The position numbers and the translations under genes were made by a program. DNA of 64,000 nucleotides from Embiotoca jacksoni. Lineage: Eukaryota > Chordata > Actinopteri > Embiotocidae. Of this stretch, positions 11,851 to 23,118 are shown in pieces (the first letter of the stretch is position 1; the number at the start of each line of letters is the position of its first letter). Where the stretch lies: the NCBI GenBank assembly GCA_022577435.1, contig JAKOON010000008.1:1927501-1991500 (forward strand). Reading direction: 5' to 3'. The notes beneath the pieces were generated by a model. The model ran no database searches, was not told where the DNA came from, and worked only from the letters and a program-made list of their open reading frames with translations.

Positions 11851-13129
11851 GTGTACAAATACACTTTATGACCAGGTTATTTTACATTTCTCCAGGCCTC
11901 TTTTGTCATAAAAAAAAAAAGCATAGCTGTTACTGATGACTTGATGTTGTGTTATTTTCAAGTGTCCCAGTCAGGTAGATACGGGACCCTCAAACATGAG
12001 CCATCAATCACTGCTTTAATCCGAGCTGTTCTTTTTCATCAGGTCTGAATGTTTTCAGTGAAGAAGGTACATCACGATATGAATGAATGACGTTTTAGAG
12101 TGTAACACCTCGACAATAACTTACATCGGTTGACCTAAATGATAAATATGACTAAAGAAATGAAACAGTGTTTCTACCAGAAAATTCAAACTTGATCTTT
12201 CAACTAAAACTGTGAACTCTGCGGATAGAAAGCTTTGAATGTAAGATCATACAGCAGGAGAGTAAACTTCACCCCTGGTTGGATTTGTGGATTTATTATT
12301 TGTTGGTGATCTTGTACGGTGTGTTTAATCCATGTTGCTCTGTGGCTGTGAAGCTTCCTGTCCTCCAGGGATGTTAACTGTGTTTTATATCTCAGGTCAT
12401 ACATGTGAAACGATCTCTGGTTTAAACCCGGAGTAACTTCAGATTAACTCAGTGTTGGTTCTGTTGAATGTCATAAACCTCTGGTAACTGTTTAAACGAA
12501 CATGTCCAGGTCTGTTTTCTCACAATATCTCTCGAGCGACAGTAAACTAAACAGCTGCTTTGGAATCGTCTTCAGACTTTATCCAGGTGTCTCAGTATAA
12601 TCTAGATATGGTGTTAGGTTTCCATGCACCACTTTAATAACACGGCTTCAAAGGAGCCTGAAATGTTCACGGAAACACATGCATTGATTGATTTTTTTTA
12701 AACTGTCACTACTCAACATGTCAAATTATTATTTGTGTATTATCAATCTTTAAGACTAATCATGCAATTAAAACCAGAAACCTCTCGAATCCTCTTTTTC
12801 TTAATGTTCTGCTCGCTGAGTGACCAGACAAAATGATGAACACCTCTACTGTCACATAACAGACTAACGGTGCAGTAATTTATATGTTTTGTGAAACTGA
12901 TGGTGTGGTGTTGGATTGCGTTATATTATAACATGTTTCTATAAACCTGATTTCATAGTGAGCACCAGGAACACCTAATACAGTCCAGTAGATGTTTAAG
13001 AGGGACATGTGGAACGCATGTGCTCATTAATGTTGATTAATGTGTTCCTACTTTATTCGTGAAATCTACTTTTTCAAAATTACATTTACAGTCCATGCAC
13101 TAGAGTAGGACTATAGCCTTGCATGAGGT
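11851..13129. other. Intergenic, nothing recognised
   Basis: A/T-rich single-copy-looking DNA without exon-like segments, transposon termini or RNA genes that could be recognised by eye. Confidence 0.4.
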
Positions 13130-13460
13130 TGTAGTTATAGCTAAACGCCAACATCAGCAATCCTAGCAGGATACAATGGAAACATGCTGATGTTTCGCAG
13201 GTGTATTGTTCACCATCTTAGTTTAGCATGTTAGCAGAGAGGTATTTACTTACTAGGCTTAATTCAAAGTACAGCAGAGGCTGATGGGAATGTGTTTAAT
13301 TTTGCAGTCATTAAGCAATATTGGACAAATACATTTTTGCCTTGATGCTGGCACCAGATAAAAACTGATTATTATTCATCCTGACAGGAACATGAATGTC
13401 TGCACCAAATTTCACAACAGTCCATCAGACAGTCGTTAAGACATTCAGTAATGTGCAAAC
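13130..13460 (+). repeat. Common teleost interspersed repeat ('gctaacatgctaa' type)
   Basis: The order of phrases ('tgctgatgtttcgcaggtgta', 'caccatcttagtttagcatgttagca', 'cagaggctgatgggaatg', 'aacatgaatgtctgcaccaaattt') matches a dispersed repeat seen very often in percomorph genomes. It is diverged and has no coding capacity. A reverse-oriented relative of its end lies near 63.55 kb. Confidence 0.5.
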
Positions 13461-13859
13461 GTTTTAGGCACTAAAACCAAAGTGAAGCACCTGAACAAAT
13501 AATGCCACAAATAGTTTCTAGTTATCAATTAACTGCTTTCAAAGTTTATTTTTCAGTCAGAATCAAACTTGATAACTAATTTCACCACAGAGAAAGTACA
13601 TAGGAGAAGATTGGCTGCTTTTCAGTGACAGGAAAGGTGATATTTCAACTTTGTTTTTAATCGAGGTGGTAGTGTGTGGTGGTGGTGGTGGTGTTCCTAA
13701 TATTTTGGCCTCACCATGTATGCTAATCTTGTGGACAGTGGGGGCGTATAGCAGATTAAAAACATGAATTTAAGGGTGAGCTGCTTTTGTGCTGGACTTC
13801 ATGAGAGAGGAAATGTGCTCCTGCTAGTGGTGGAAGGTTTTACCAGACATTTGTGTGAC

Positions 13860-14062
13860 TCTTGCTTATCGTCTTATCGCTTACTTACATAACTTGCTTG
13901 TTCTTCCTCTTTCTACAAAGCAGTTATAAGTCACTCTGCACATTTGCAAGCCTTGTAGCATGTGTGTCTGGTTTTTCTCAAACACTTCTCCTTCATCTGC
14001 TGGTTTGTACCTCGGTTGTGCATCATTTGGGATAAAAGCATCTGCCAAATAAATTTATGTCA
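13860..14062 (+). repeat. Teleost LINE/SINE 3' tail ('ataaaagcatctgccaaat')
   Basis: The end 'gggataaaagcatctgccaaataaa' is the diagnostic tail of a very common teleost interspersed repeat (consensus close to GGATAAAAGCGTCTGCTAAATG). The upstream 150 bases are degenerate but fit the same repeat. Confidence 0.5.
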
Positions 14063-16477
14063 ATATGCTGTTGTCACCCAAACTTCGAGCAGTGGTTAAC
14101 TTGAAGAACTGACTTATCATCTCTGTTCAGATAGATTGATACATCCTGTGAAGATGCAACGATATTCCTTCCCAAGACTGAAAGAGAAAAAAAAAACACA
14201 CATCTCACTAGATTGGCAGGAATGGATGGGGATTTGAACTGGGATTTGAATGCGGGCCAACAACTCACAGAAACAGCACTTGCTTAAGATCTAACCTGGT
14301 ATTATGGTCCAAGACTCAGCAGGCTTTGTTTACTCCCTGAATTCACTCTTTAGTGGGAAGAAGATTCAGACGGGGAAGGCTGCATTAAAGGAAGATGCTT
14401 AGTTGCATTAGTAAGAGCCAACCTCAACTCCGAGGCTGTCAAACTGGGATACAAGTTTTTCCAAGAGTTTGGACTAGTTTACTCAGAAAGTTTGGTGTCC
14501 AGGCCAGAAAGATGTCTCACAAACAGCTGGTTTTATTCCAACATATACGTTTATATCATTATGTGGTAACTATTGGCTCACACACAGAATTACATTAGTA
14601 ATGGAGTATCAAGATAAAAATCAATAAAAATGTGAGGCAGCGTCTTCCTGTGTACCTGCAGCCTCGATAGATCAACATGCAACGCAACCACAATAGCTGC
14701 TACATCTTTGTTTGAGTATTCAGTGACTTTATTAACTAATGTGTGTAAGAGAGACCAGTTGAGTGCAAATTAACTCTGACTGGTCCACATCTATTCCTGT
14801 GGACCATGTTGATCAGGTTTGTTACAGCTATTGTCCATTCACATGGAGAAGATTAAGCACAAAATATGATCTTATTTGTTTTCAGAAACTTTGTCTCATT
14901 TTATAGCAGAATGTGTTTTTTCCAGCAAGGTGAAAGTTCACATACTGCAAAGCTAATATTTATAACAGAAGAGGCAGTGTTGTGATTTAGATCCATGAGA
15001 GGAATTCAACACCATCATTTTTGGTATGATGCATGTATATATTATATCACACCAACTACTATGCATGATGTGTTGATACATTTCTAAAGGAGCAATCTTA
15101 GTCTTATTTGCACTAAAATGAAGCAGAGACCTCAGGGCGCCTTCACTCTTTTGTGCTACATTACACATTTTCCCAAATACTGCATGACAGAAATCCCCAA
15201 ATACATCGTTGTTATAACAATGTACTTACAGATAAAATATTTGTATAAATAACTATATTTTTTAAAATGAATTTGTCATACTCAAATTCACAATAAGTAC
15301 CCAAATCACTTATGATTATTTTGCATACTATGCCGGATTCTTCAGTCTTTAGTTGCTTTGTCTCTGAGTCAGACTTTTTACTATCACAGACAGCCTGAGA
15401 ATCTTTTACTCTGAAGGCGTGCTCACTGTCAGCGGCCTTCAGTGCTCCTCTGCACTGCTGCAAGGTGACACTCTGCGCCTGCAGTCCTTCAAGGGTCACG
15501 ATCACGGCTGACATACAGGAGAGATGAGCGATAGCCTCGTCGGGTTACGTAAGTATGTGAGTGGGTGGGAGAAGAAGAAGAAGGGGTCATCATGGGATGG
15601 CCTGTGTTAATTAAAGTAAAACAGAACACTCATATTTAATGGCCTGCTGCCATCAGTGGCCAATCAGGATTGACTCAGTTTGTGCTTCTGCATCAACCTA
15701 ATCAAGCAGTGTGTTCCCTGTCTCATTGTGAAAGCACCGCTCAGTATTGAAGGAGGGCACTATTGTATGCAAATTTGTATAAAGGGATCAATAAATTACA
15801 CACAAAAACGAAAACCTTTGAACCCAGCATGAAGTGGCTGCGTTCTGTGTGACCAGCTGATAATAGTTAACAGGGGAGCTACTCTCTTCTGTATAGTCCC
15901 CCATGATGAAATCATATGTGGATGACCCAACTACCCTTTAATGGATTTCAGCAGCACTTGGGGGAATAAGGGCTCTTACAATTTGTACAACTTGAAGAGG
16001 TTCATATAGTTTCTGTTTTTATGAAGTGTGGATAGTGGCACCTACAACCTACAGTAGGTGTGAGACAATGTCAAGAAATGACAAGAACCTCTTTAATATA
16101 ATGTGTTAAAAGTAATCCTAATGGTTGGATCAGGTTTTTGCTAAAAAAAAAGATCAATTACCTTGTTGAAATTGTTGGATTTATATTTACTTATTTTCCC
16201 TTATTACCAAATCTATGAACATTGCAGAATTTTTTTTTAAACACTAGTATTTCTTTCTTTTATTCAATATATTTTCAGTATTTGCAGAAGAGGAAGTTGA
16301 ACTGCTAGACTTAACATTTCTCCTTTTTACTGCCAATTCGTAATATAACAATAAGATATTGGGTTCATCTGAAGGCCACTGCAACATTCATGGTTTGATT
16401 TCTGGCCAGGGGGACCTTGGGTCCTGTCTGGCTCTAGACCATCAAAATAAAAGAAAATGACAAACAAGTCAGCTTTT
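14063..16477. other. Intergenic, no gene recognised
   Basis: A/T-rich DNA. A 100-residue minus-strand open frame (15514-15212) starts with a coiled-coil-like stretch faintly like a LINE ORF1 N terminus, but not convincingly. Small A and T runs occur throughout. Confidence 0.4.
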
Positions 16478-16489
16478 AAAAAAAAAAAA

Positions 16490-16526
<37 letters not shown>
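16478..16526. repeat. Poly(A)/poly(T) hairpin-like tract
   Basis: About 14 A's are followed almost directly by about 33 T's, with only AG between. This may be two oppositely oriented retroposon tails or a replication-slippage tract. Confidence 0.8.
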
Positions 16527-16528
<2 letters not shown>

Positions 16529-16949
16529 TGTAGGGGACGAAATGATATATTACTTTGGGAAAACAAATAAAGAAAACATCCCCAGGTAAAAACCTGAAAT
16601 GACTCAAAATAACTGTCAGGAATGTGGAGAAGTCAAAGTCATGCCTGCACGGTCAACCTGGAAAGTGTTGCTGAAGTGACAGAGTGGAGGCTGTTGAATG
16701 GCACACAAGTCTGTGTAATTAAAATACTGTGTATCAAGTTATATCATAGCAATGAAAAGATCCACCACGTGTGACAAAAAAGTACCTTCTTAACTCTTAA
16801 TTTGGTGTGGTTTTACATTTGGTTTTAAATTATGCCACTTGTATAACTAGTGACTAAAAGAAGCCGAGTCCTTTACGACATGACTTATCTTCAGTCGTGT
16901 GACAAACTGGAGAAATACATTGATAAACAAAGCCTCTTAAAGATTACGA

Positions 16950-17700
16950 AAGATGATGTACTCGATGATTGTACTTCGCTGGGGTCTGCTGGGGAGCAGC
17001 ATTGGAGCCGGTGACACCAACAGACTTAACAAACTGGTGAAGAAGGCCTGCTCCATCATCGGCTACAAACTAGATAGTCTGGAAAAGGTGGTGGAGAGGA
17101 GGACGCTGAACAAACTATTGTCCATCTTGGATAATCCTGTCCACCCTCTCCACCACCTGCTGCAGGGACAGCGGAGCACTTTCTCTAAAAGATTCCTCCA
17201 GCTCTGCTGTCACAAGGACAGATACAGGAGATCATTCCTGATACAGGAGATCATTCCTGCCCACTGCAATAAGACTGTACAATAACTCACCTCTGGCAAA
17301 ATCCATCACAGTACAATTACACTGTTGACTGTGTTTCTTGGTTTGTTTGTATATAATATATATAGATATATACTGTACTGTATATATATATATCTATATA
17401 TATATATGTTGACTGTGTTTCTTGGTTTGTTGTATATAATATATATAGATATATAATGTACGGTATACTGTGCATTTTATATTTATATTTTATATTTATA
17501 TTGTTTACTGCTATTTACTGCTATTTTATTTTATTGCTTTTCTATTATTCTATTCTATTCTATTCTATTCTATTCTATTCTATTCTATTCTATTATTTTA
17601 TTCTATTATTTCTATTATTATCTTATTGCTTCTGTATGCTGCTGTAGCGAAAAAAATTTCCCCTCGGGGATTAATAAAGTAAATACCTACCTACCTACTC
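16950..17700 (+). mobile_element. 5'-truncated LINE (L2/Rex1-like), dead
   Basis: An open stretch at 16953-17285 contains NRLNKLVKKACSIIGYKLDS, VERRTLNKLLSILDNPVHPL and KDRYRRSF, the well-known C-terminal region of teleost LINE reverse transcriptases. The stop is followed by a 3' UTR with AT and TATTC tracts and ends in 'tttcccctcggggattaataaagta' plus an ACCT tail, the usual end of this kind of element. Everything upstream, including the catalytic RT core, is missing, as expected from incomplete reverse transcription. Confidence 0.7.
17545..17594. repeat. (TATTC)n microsatellite
   Basis: About ten TATTC pentamers lie inside the 3' UTR of the truncated LINE. Confidence 0.9.
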
Positions 17701-17863
17701 GGTTCACACTTTATTAGGACATTAGGATTTTCAATATACTGTGTGACAGTGTGTTCCTTCCATGCACTTGACGCTCTCATCTGACGTCCATATTTATCCC
17801 CTTTCAGAATTCTACAGTCTGGCAATGAGCAAAGTGCCGGCTCCTCCTTGTTCTGATAATCCT

Positions 17864-18107
17864 TGGATCAGTACTTTGTACCCTTCATAGCTCCTCTCCT
17901 CTCCTCCAGGCCGCCGCTGTTGTCCACAGAGATCTTATCAGCCGTGGCCGACTACGTCTTCTCCAGACTCATCATCCCCCCGCTGAGCGCAAACAACTTG
18001 CTGAAGGCTGCTGACCTGCTGCAGTTCGGAGCGGTGCAGAGGAACTGAGGCCCTCCTGCTGCTTCTCCTGGATTCAGCATGCTGGAGTTCTGCCTGCTCC
18101 ATGCGAG
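17864..18107 (+). pseudogene. BTB (Kelch-like) fragment, probable KLHL relic
   Basis: A C+G-rich stretch after a CTCCTCTCCTCTCCTCCAG acceptor-like tract (ends about 17909) encodes TEILSAVADYVFSR followed by NNLLKAADLLQFGAV. This fits the end of a BTB domain in Kelch-like proteins (…LxxADLLQF…V…). The frame then meets TGA at 18046-18048 where family members continue into the BACK domain; a weak BACK-like trace (LEFCLLHA) follows up to a poly-C tract. There are no Kelch repeats downstream. In mammals KLHL23 sits next to PHOSPHO2, so this may be a remnant of that neighbour; this is inference from position and a short match. Confidence 0.5.
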
Positions 18108-18142
18108 CCCCCCCCCCCCCCCCCCCCCCCCAACCCCCCCCC
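18108..18142. repeat. Poly(C) tract
   Basis: Roughly 33 C's with one AA interruption, directly after the BTB relic. Such tracts are error-prone in assembly, so the local length is unreliable. Confidence 0.85.
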
Positions 18143-19667
18143 TGAAAAGGAAGCCTGCAGGCTGCTCGCAGGCCGGTGAGAGGTCGGCTCTCTGATCAGC
18201 TGCTTATTCAGTGAATATTTTTTGCAGTGTTGAAATTTGATCTTTTAGAACAGTGAAAGCTCAACAATTTTTTTTAGTTTTTGCTTTTCATGTAATTAAA
18301 TAATTTCCAGTGTTCTGTAATCTTAAAAAGGTCAGTCATTTAAGTGGAGTCTCATGAACTAATTAAAGGAGAAAAAACTCTTTGCTGATATAATAAATCT
18401 TCATGATCTATTGTAGTCTTTTGACATTTTTCCTATAAGCTATGGTTGCCAAAGCCATACTTCTTTCTGTAGATATATTTCTTAATAATTTAATTTCAGG
18501 AATGCTGACACTAAATACTTTGAGAAAAGTAATTTCTAGAACTGGATCCAGGACTGTCCTATCAGAAGAGAACCAGAAAGTAGTCCACGGGAGACAAGCT
18601 GCCCTCTAGTGGCACGCTGTATTACACCGTGATACCGGGTTTTCTAAAGAGTACAGCACCACCCACTCAATGCAGCCCCATGAAATTCTTCAAATTAATT
18701 ACTGTTTTCCTTTCTGCACTATCAGAGTAAATACATTTTAAGAGTTACATATACAAACAAAAATGCCTTCAGTGTAAAAAGTAAAATAATGAATACACTG
18801 ACCCCTTTCACAATGATATAGCCTACATGTGTTCATTATTCACATATTGTCATATCTGGTGAGGGAGACAAAGTGACTGTCTCCTAATGTGTCCGATGTT
18901 TGATTTACTGAGCTACACTAACCACCGGCTGTAACATTGTACTGAAGAGAGATATGAGCGTTATATACCAGTCTCATTTAACAAAGAATATCAGGAAAGG
19001 ATTATCCAAATTTCCCGAATTTTATGTTCCTACAAACTGACATGATCCTGCTAATCTTTAGAGGTGCAGGGAATGCCTCTGTGACTGTTTTGGGAAACAA
19101 AATGTACGTGGCAGGTAGCAGTTATTGCTTCAAAAGGCAACTGTAGCTCCAATAAGATCCATCGGTCCAAGTTGGTTGTCGACCCATTGAGTATCCGAAG
19201 CATTTGTCCCCCTCCACGTAGCTCTGATGTCATACCGCTCTTATCAGTGCTAGCAGAAAGACCAGACTCCAAAATATAGTGCATATTTGATCTTTCTATC
19301 ACAATAACCCGATGTTTACATAAAATGCTTGAAATCCAATGATTGTCACCCTGCTGTTCCCTGCAGAGGATCAATGTGCCTGGTGTCTCTGAACAGCAGC
19401 CTGTAGCTGGTAGGGGGCCAGACAGCCCTCACTGGATGTCTCCACCCAGACACAGAGGAATGGTTCTCACTTGCCAGCATGAGGGAGAGAATGATGGAGT
19501 GTGGGGCTGCGACCACGCTGGGCTGTGTGCATGTCACCGGTGGGTTATTCCTCCTCTCGAGGGACCTCCCTGCAGAGCATGGAAAAATATGACCCTCACA
19601 GATACATGGGACATAGTTGGAAATCCACCCTAAGTGGCACGTTTTCCTGTTTATGATGTCACATAGC
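18143..19667. other. Intergenic, nothing firm recognised
   Basis: A/T-rich DNA. A phrase at about 18627-18640 (gtgataccgggtt) resembles the terminus of the inverted-repeat element at 19668-20161 and may be a scrap of the same family. No exon or RNA gene seen. Confidence 0.35.
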
Positions 19668-20161
19668 AACCTGGTATCACGGCAAAACGTGAAACAGAAA
19701 CGCCTGTCCACCATAGCAAAATGTGAGATAGCTACGCTTGCCGCTGTCTTGGCGCGGCAGTTACACGTTTCCTGTAATGTACGAAAATGAAACCGACTGC
19801 ATGCTTTAAGCCATATCATTTACAGGAAAATTAAACTTTTTGCAAAAACATGTTGGGGTTACTAAATAGGCACATGGTTGGGTGACAAAAAAAATACAGT
19901 TGGGGTTAGGAAACAAAAAACAACTCGACAAAAATGTTTTTGACCTCCTGGATTCAAACCTCATTGTCTCCTAATAATGCCAAAACATTTGCTTTGTTAC
20001 CTCTGTTGTGGAACCTTGGTCACATGACATTAACGTGCGTGTACGTTTTATGGTTTCAAAACATTTAACTTTCAGGCCGAGACAGCCCAAGGCGTGGTTA
20101 CCTCACATTTTGCTGTCGTGGACGGGGGTCTCTATTTCACGCTTTACCGGGATACTGGGTT
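19668..20161. mobile_element. Non-autonomous DNA element with long inverted repeats
   Basis: The left arm (from 19668, AACCTGGTATCACGG) and the reverse complement of the right arm (to 20161, AACCCAGTATCCCGG) align for about 95 bases, sharing GCAAAATGTGAG and CGTGAAA in the same order, at roughly 75-80% identity. The total is 494 bases and no coding frame spans it. A clean target-site duplication is not evident, so the superfamily is undetermined. Confidence 0.6.
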
Positions 20162-20485
20162 CAACATCGTAGGAACCCAGCAGCAAGCTAAAGATATTGT
20201 ATCATCACCTCTTTTGTAAATGATTGTAATGCCAATTGGTTGAATTGGTTTAATTGCTCCCCGTCAGGCAGTGATTTATTGGTTTGAGTTTCACTCTCAT
20301 GTATATGGTTCTCTATCTGTCTACTCAGCTGTCAACTCCAAAGGTCTATATGGGCATTTCATTGATGAACAAAAATGTTGTGCCACGCAAAAAAATACCC
20401 ACTTCTCATGTATTTGGCGCCCTAAATCCAAATATTCTGTCCCACATAGTTTTTGTTCCAGTCTACTGACATAGAAACCTGCAAT
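20162..20485. other. Intergenic, nothing recognised
   Basis: A short spacer between two inverted-repeat elements; no exon, repeat terminus or RNA gene visible. Confidence 0.4.
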
Positions 20486-20927
20486 CAAAGTGTGTAATAC
20501 ATCTGTCAGTCCACTATAGGCCACCATGTCAGTGCCACATTTTTGCCGTGCTTAGGTGTGAAAAGTAAGATGCGTTAGGTTTGGGCAGCACAAATCATGT
20601 GGTTAGGTTAAGGAAAAGATCTTGGTCTGGGTTTGTTTAAGTCATTTTATGTAAGTAACATACATTATCTGAGTTAAAAACATTACGTTATGTGAGTAAC
20701 GTATGTATGTTACTTGAAAGAAAACTACTTTGAATTTTGCTTCTTTTTTTTTTCAGGGACTCAAACATGAACATTCTGTGTTTGTTCTATCCAGCGACTC
20801 CAGCCACCCCAGCCCTCCTCTCTTTAACCCAGTACATACTGGTGTGTACTTTTCATGCCTAGGCAAGACAAAGCGTGACACTGACACAGTATCCTCTAGT
20901 GGCTTGATGGGAGTATTACACACTTTG
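20486..20927. mobile_element. MITE, copy A (CAAAGTGTGTAATAC termini)
   Basis: It starts with CAAAGTGTGTAATAC and ends with GTATTACACACTTTG, a perfect 15-base inverted terminal repeat. The first 170 bases are alignable with copy B at 22712-23118 (shared 'gtgtgaaaagtaag', 'agtcattttatgtaagtaa'). It is non-coding. Confidence 0.7.
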
Positions 20928-22131
20928 TTGCACAAAGGAAAGTAGAGCCCCTCTAAGTTGGCAGACTGCTGCTGGACACTAAAAGTAAGTTTGCACATAT
21001 TTTAAGTGTAACCTTATTTATGAATCAGTGATATACTCTGTCATTTAAGAATCACGTTTGATAGATAAATTCTAAAAACAGATTTGAATTCAGGAAGTAG
21101 TATCAGGCCCAGATGCAGTTTTGGGACAACAAAAAAGGTTGTTGCCCAGTGTTGTCTAACTTTTTTTTGCTGCGCAGCAGCTACTGTAGCCACAAATGAC
21201 AAATACAGAATAATAGAAAATGACAAAATGTCAGTTGACAGTAGTACTGCATGAGAAAAGTAGTAAAGGCAGCTATCAGGTTGGGTTATGTCAATGTTTG
21301 CCCTGAAATGCTGAAGTACTGCTCTTACCAGTCCAAGTAAGGCCGTAGCATCATAATCCATAACTGTGTGGAAGTAATAAAGAATAATTTTTGCTGATTA
21401 TGGTTTCAACCTTTCATTTATAAAAGTAAGAATGTGTTATTTCTACTTTCTAAAGCTCTTTCACCCAAATGGAGCCAAACAATTGCTGCAAGCAGGTGGA
21501 AGATTAAACTTAAAATGGAGTTAAGACATGTCAATACAGCTGCTGCCTTTTTCCATTCGTTCATGAAAGCATTGATGATTATGAAAGGTCAGAGAACATT
21601 TGTCGAAAAAGGCCTATTGTGCTCTTCTTTGTTGATTATTGTCAAACAGGTTTGACATTTTTGAAATTCTGTCTGTTTTCATTGTTTCGTTCTTCAAACT
21701 AGTGAAAAGATGTAGAGATGAGTACGGTTAGTGTTGTGGAATGTTTGCTGTCTGAATGTCACAACACATAATAGAGAGACCCTGACAGTAAAATAAAAGT
21801 TTTGAAAGATTTTTCCGATTCATTCAATCTTTTCTCCTTAGCCTCCATCTCTCTCACGTCTCACAATGTTTATGTGCTTAAGTCGGTGCAAAAGGTTTCG
21901 CCAACAAATTCCTTCAGCTGCATGTTAACGACCCCAAACACAGTCAGAGTCATGAAGAACTGTATTCAGTAACAAGAAAAAGGAGTCTTGCAACAGAGTG
22001 CTGATCTCCATCCACATCCTGGAGTCAGTCTGCGATGGCAGGAAGACAGAGAGGACAGAAAGAGCGCCTATATGCATTCACCATATAGATGAATGGTGGA
22101 AAGTAGGTTTTATATAATATAAAACTGATGC

Positions 22132-22133
<2 letters not shown>
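20928..22133. other. Intergenic, nothing recognised
   Basis: DNA between the two MITE copies and before the GT microsatellite. Short open frames have no recognisable motifs. Confidence 0.4.

Positions 22134-22202
<69 letters not shown>
22134..22202. repeat. (GT)n microsatellite
   Basis: About 34 uninterrupted GT dinucleotides. Confidence 0.95.
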
Positions 22203-22203
<1 letters not shown>

Positions 22204-22224
22204 CATGAGGTAGTCAGCGTCTGC

Positions 22225-22535
22225 AATTTATGCAAAAGCACAAGATCCACGGAGTGGATAAAAGCATTATGTTATTGTCCTACAGGGCAGCCACTGAATC
22301 TATTATTCATCACATCGTGTTCGGTAACCTGTCCATTACGCTCAAATCCCAACTCCAAAATTTGATCAAAAGGGCTGGAAAGAACAAAAAAAACAAAAAA
22401 TCTTCTCTCCAGGAGATAAAACGATGAGACAGTGCCCTCAAATAACCTGTGACCCAAACTACGTCCTTTCATACCCAAGAATGAGCTGATACCTCTGGGC
22501 AGAGGGTGCACATTAACAAACTGTAAACTTTGACT
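22225..22535 (+). mobile_element. Degenerate LINE reverse-transcriptase C-terminal relic
   Basis: Plus-strand translation with frame jumps gives SYRAATESIIHHIVFGNLS followed by LQNLIKRAGK and later LIPLGRGCTL. This has the order of the post-RT region of Rex1/Babar-like teleost LINEs (…YR…E…GNL…LN…I…, …LP.GRR…). Stops and frameshifts make it dead. The match is by eye and weak. Confidence 0.35.
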
Positions 22536-22711
22536 TAGTTTCACTGTAACTTCAACTACTGAACAGTAGGAGATGAAGTGTACGTTTGTTAGTGGGATGT
22601 GAAACAATATGCCTCTTATTTGGTGTAGGGAAACTGTGCAGTACTTTGATATCGTAAATCGTGCAATATTCTTTGTGAGTATTTTATGTACATGCATCTC
22701 AATGTGCAATC

Positions 22712-23118
22712 CAGTATCAGGCCAAAGTGTGTAATACAGCCATCAGTCCACCACAGAATACCATGTCAGTGTTGTGTTTCTCCCTGCCTACGTGTGAAAA
22801 GTAAGGTGCCTTAGGGTTAGGCACCAAAAACCACATGGTTAGATTTAGTAAAAGATCATGGTCTGCGTTAACATAAGTCATTTTATGTAAGTAATATTAG
22901 TTAGTGTACACTGTGTAACTTGAATATGTTGTCTAAGTAACTTACTTACAGTACTTAAAAAATTCTCATAGACTCAAGCATGGATCTTCTGGGTCACCGT
23001 CCTCTGTTTGTTCCATCCGACCAGCCCAGTCCACCTCTCCATGCCGACTGCATCTCTCGTTGTCCTTCGTCACTTCCTGTGGACCGATACGTGTATTACA
23101 CACTTTGGTCTGATACTG
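22712..23118. mobile_element. MITE, copy B (CAGTATCAG…CAAAGTGTGTAATAC termini)
   Basis: Same family as copy A. The inverted terminal repeat is longer here, 26 bases with one mismatch: the left arm begins CAGTATCAGGCCAAAG and the right arm, reversed, begins CAGTATCAGACCAAAG. The length is 407 bases and it is non-coding. No obvious target-site duplication is seen. Confidence 0.7.

Noticed and set aside
15212..15514. 100-residue minus-strand ORF with a coiled-coil-like start
   Set aside because: A faint resemblance to a LINE ORF1 N terminus, but no conserved block, no neighbouring ORF2 and an A/T-rich second half. Not supportable.
19346..19819. 157-residue minus-strand ORF
   Set aside because: Overlaps the left arm of the inverted-repeat element and has no recognisable motif.
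22135..22365. ORF starting with a VCVCVC run
   Set aside because: Translation of the GT microsatellite.
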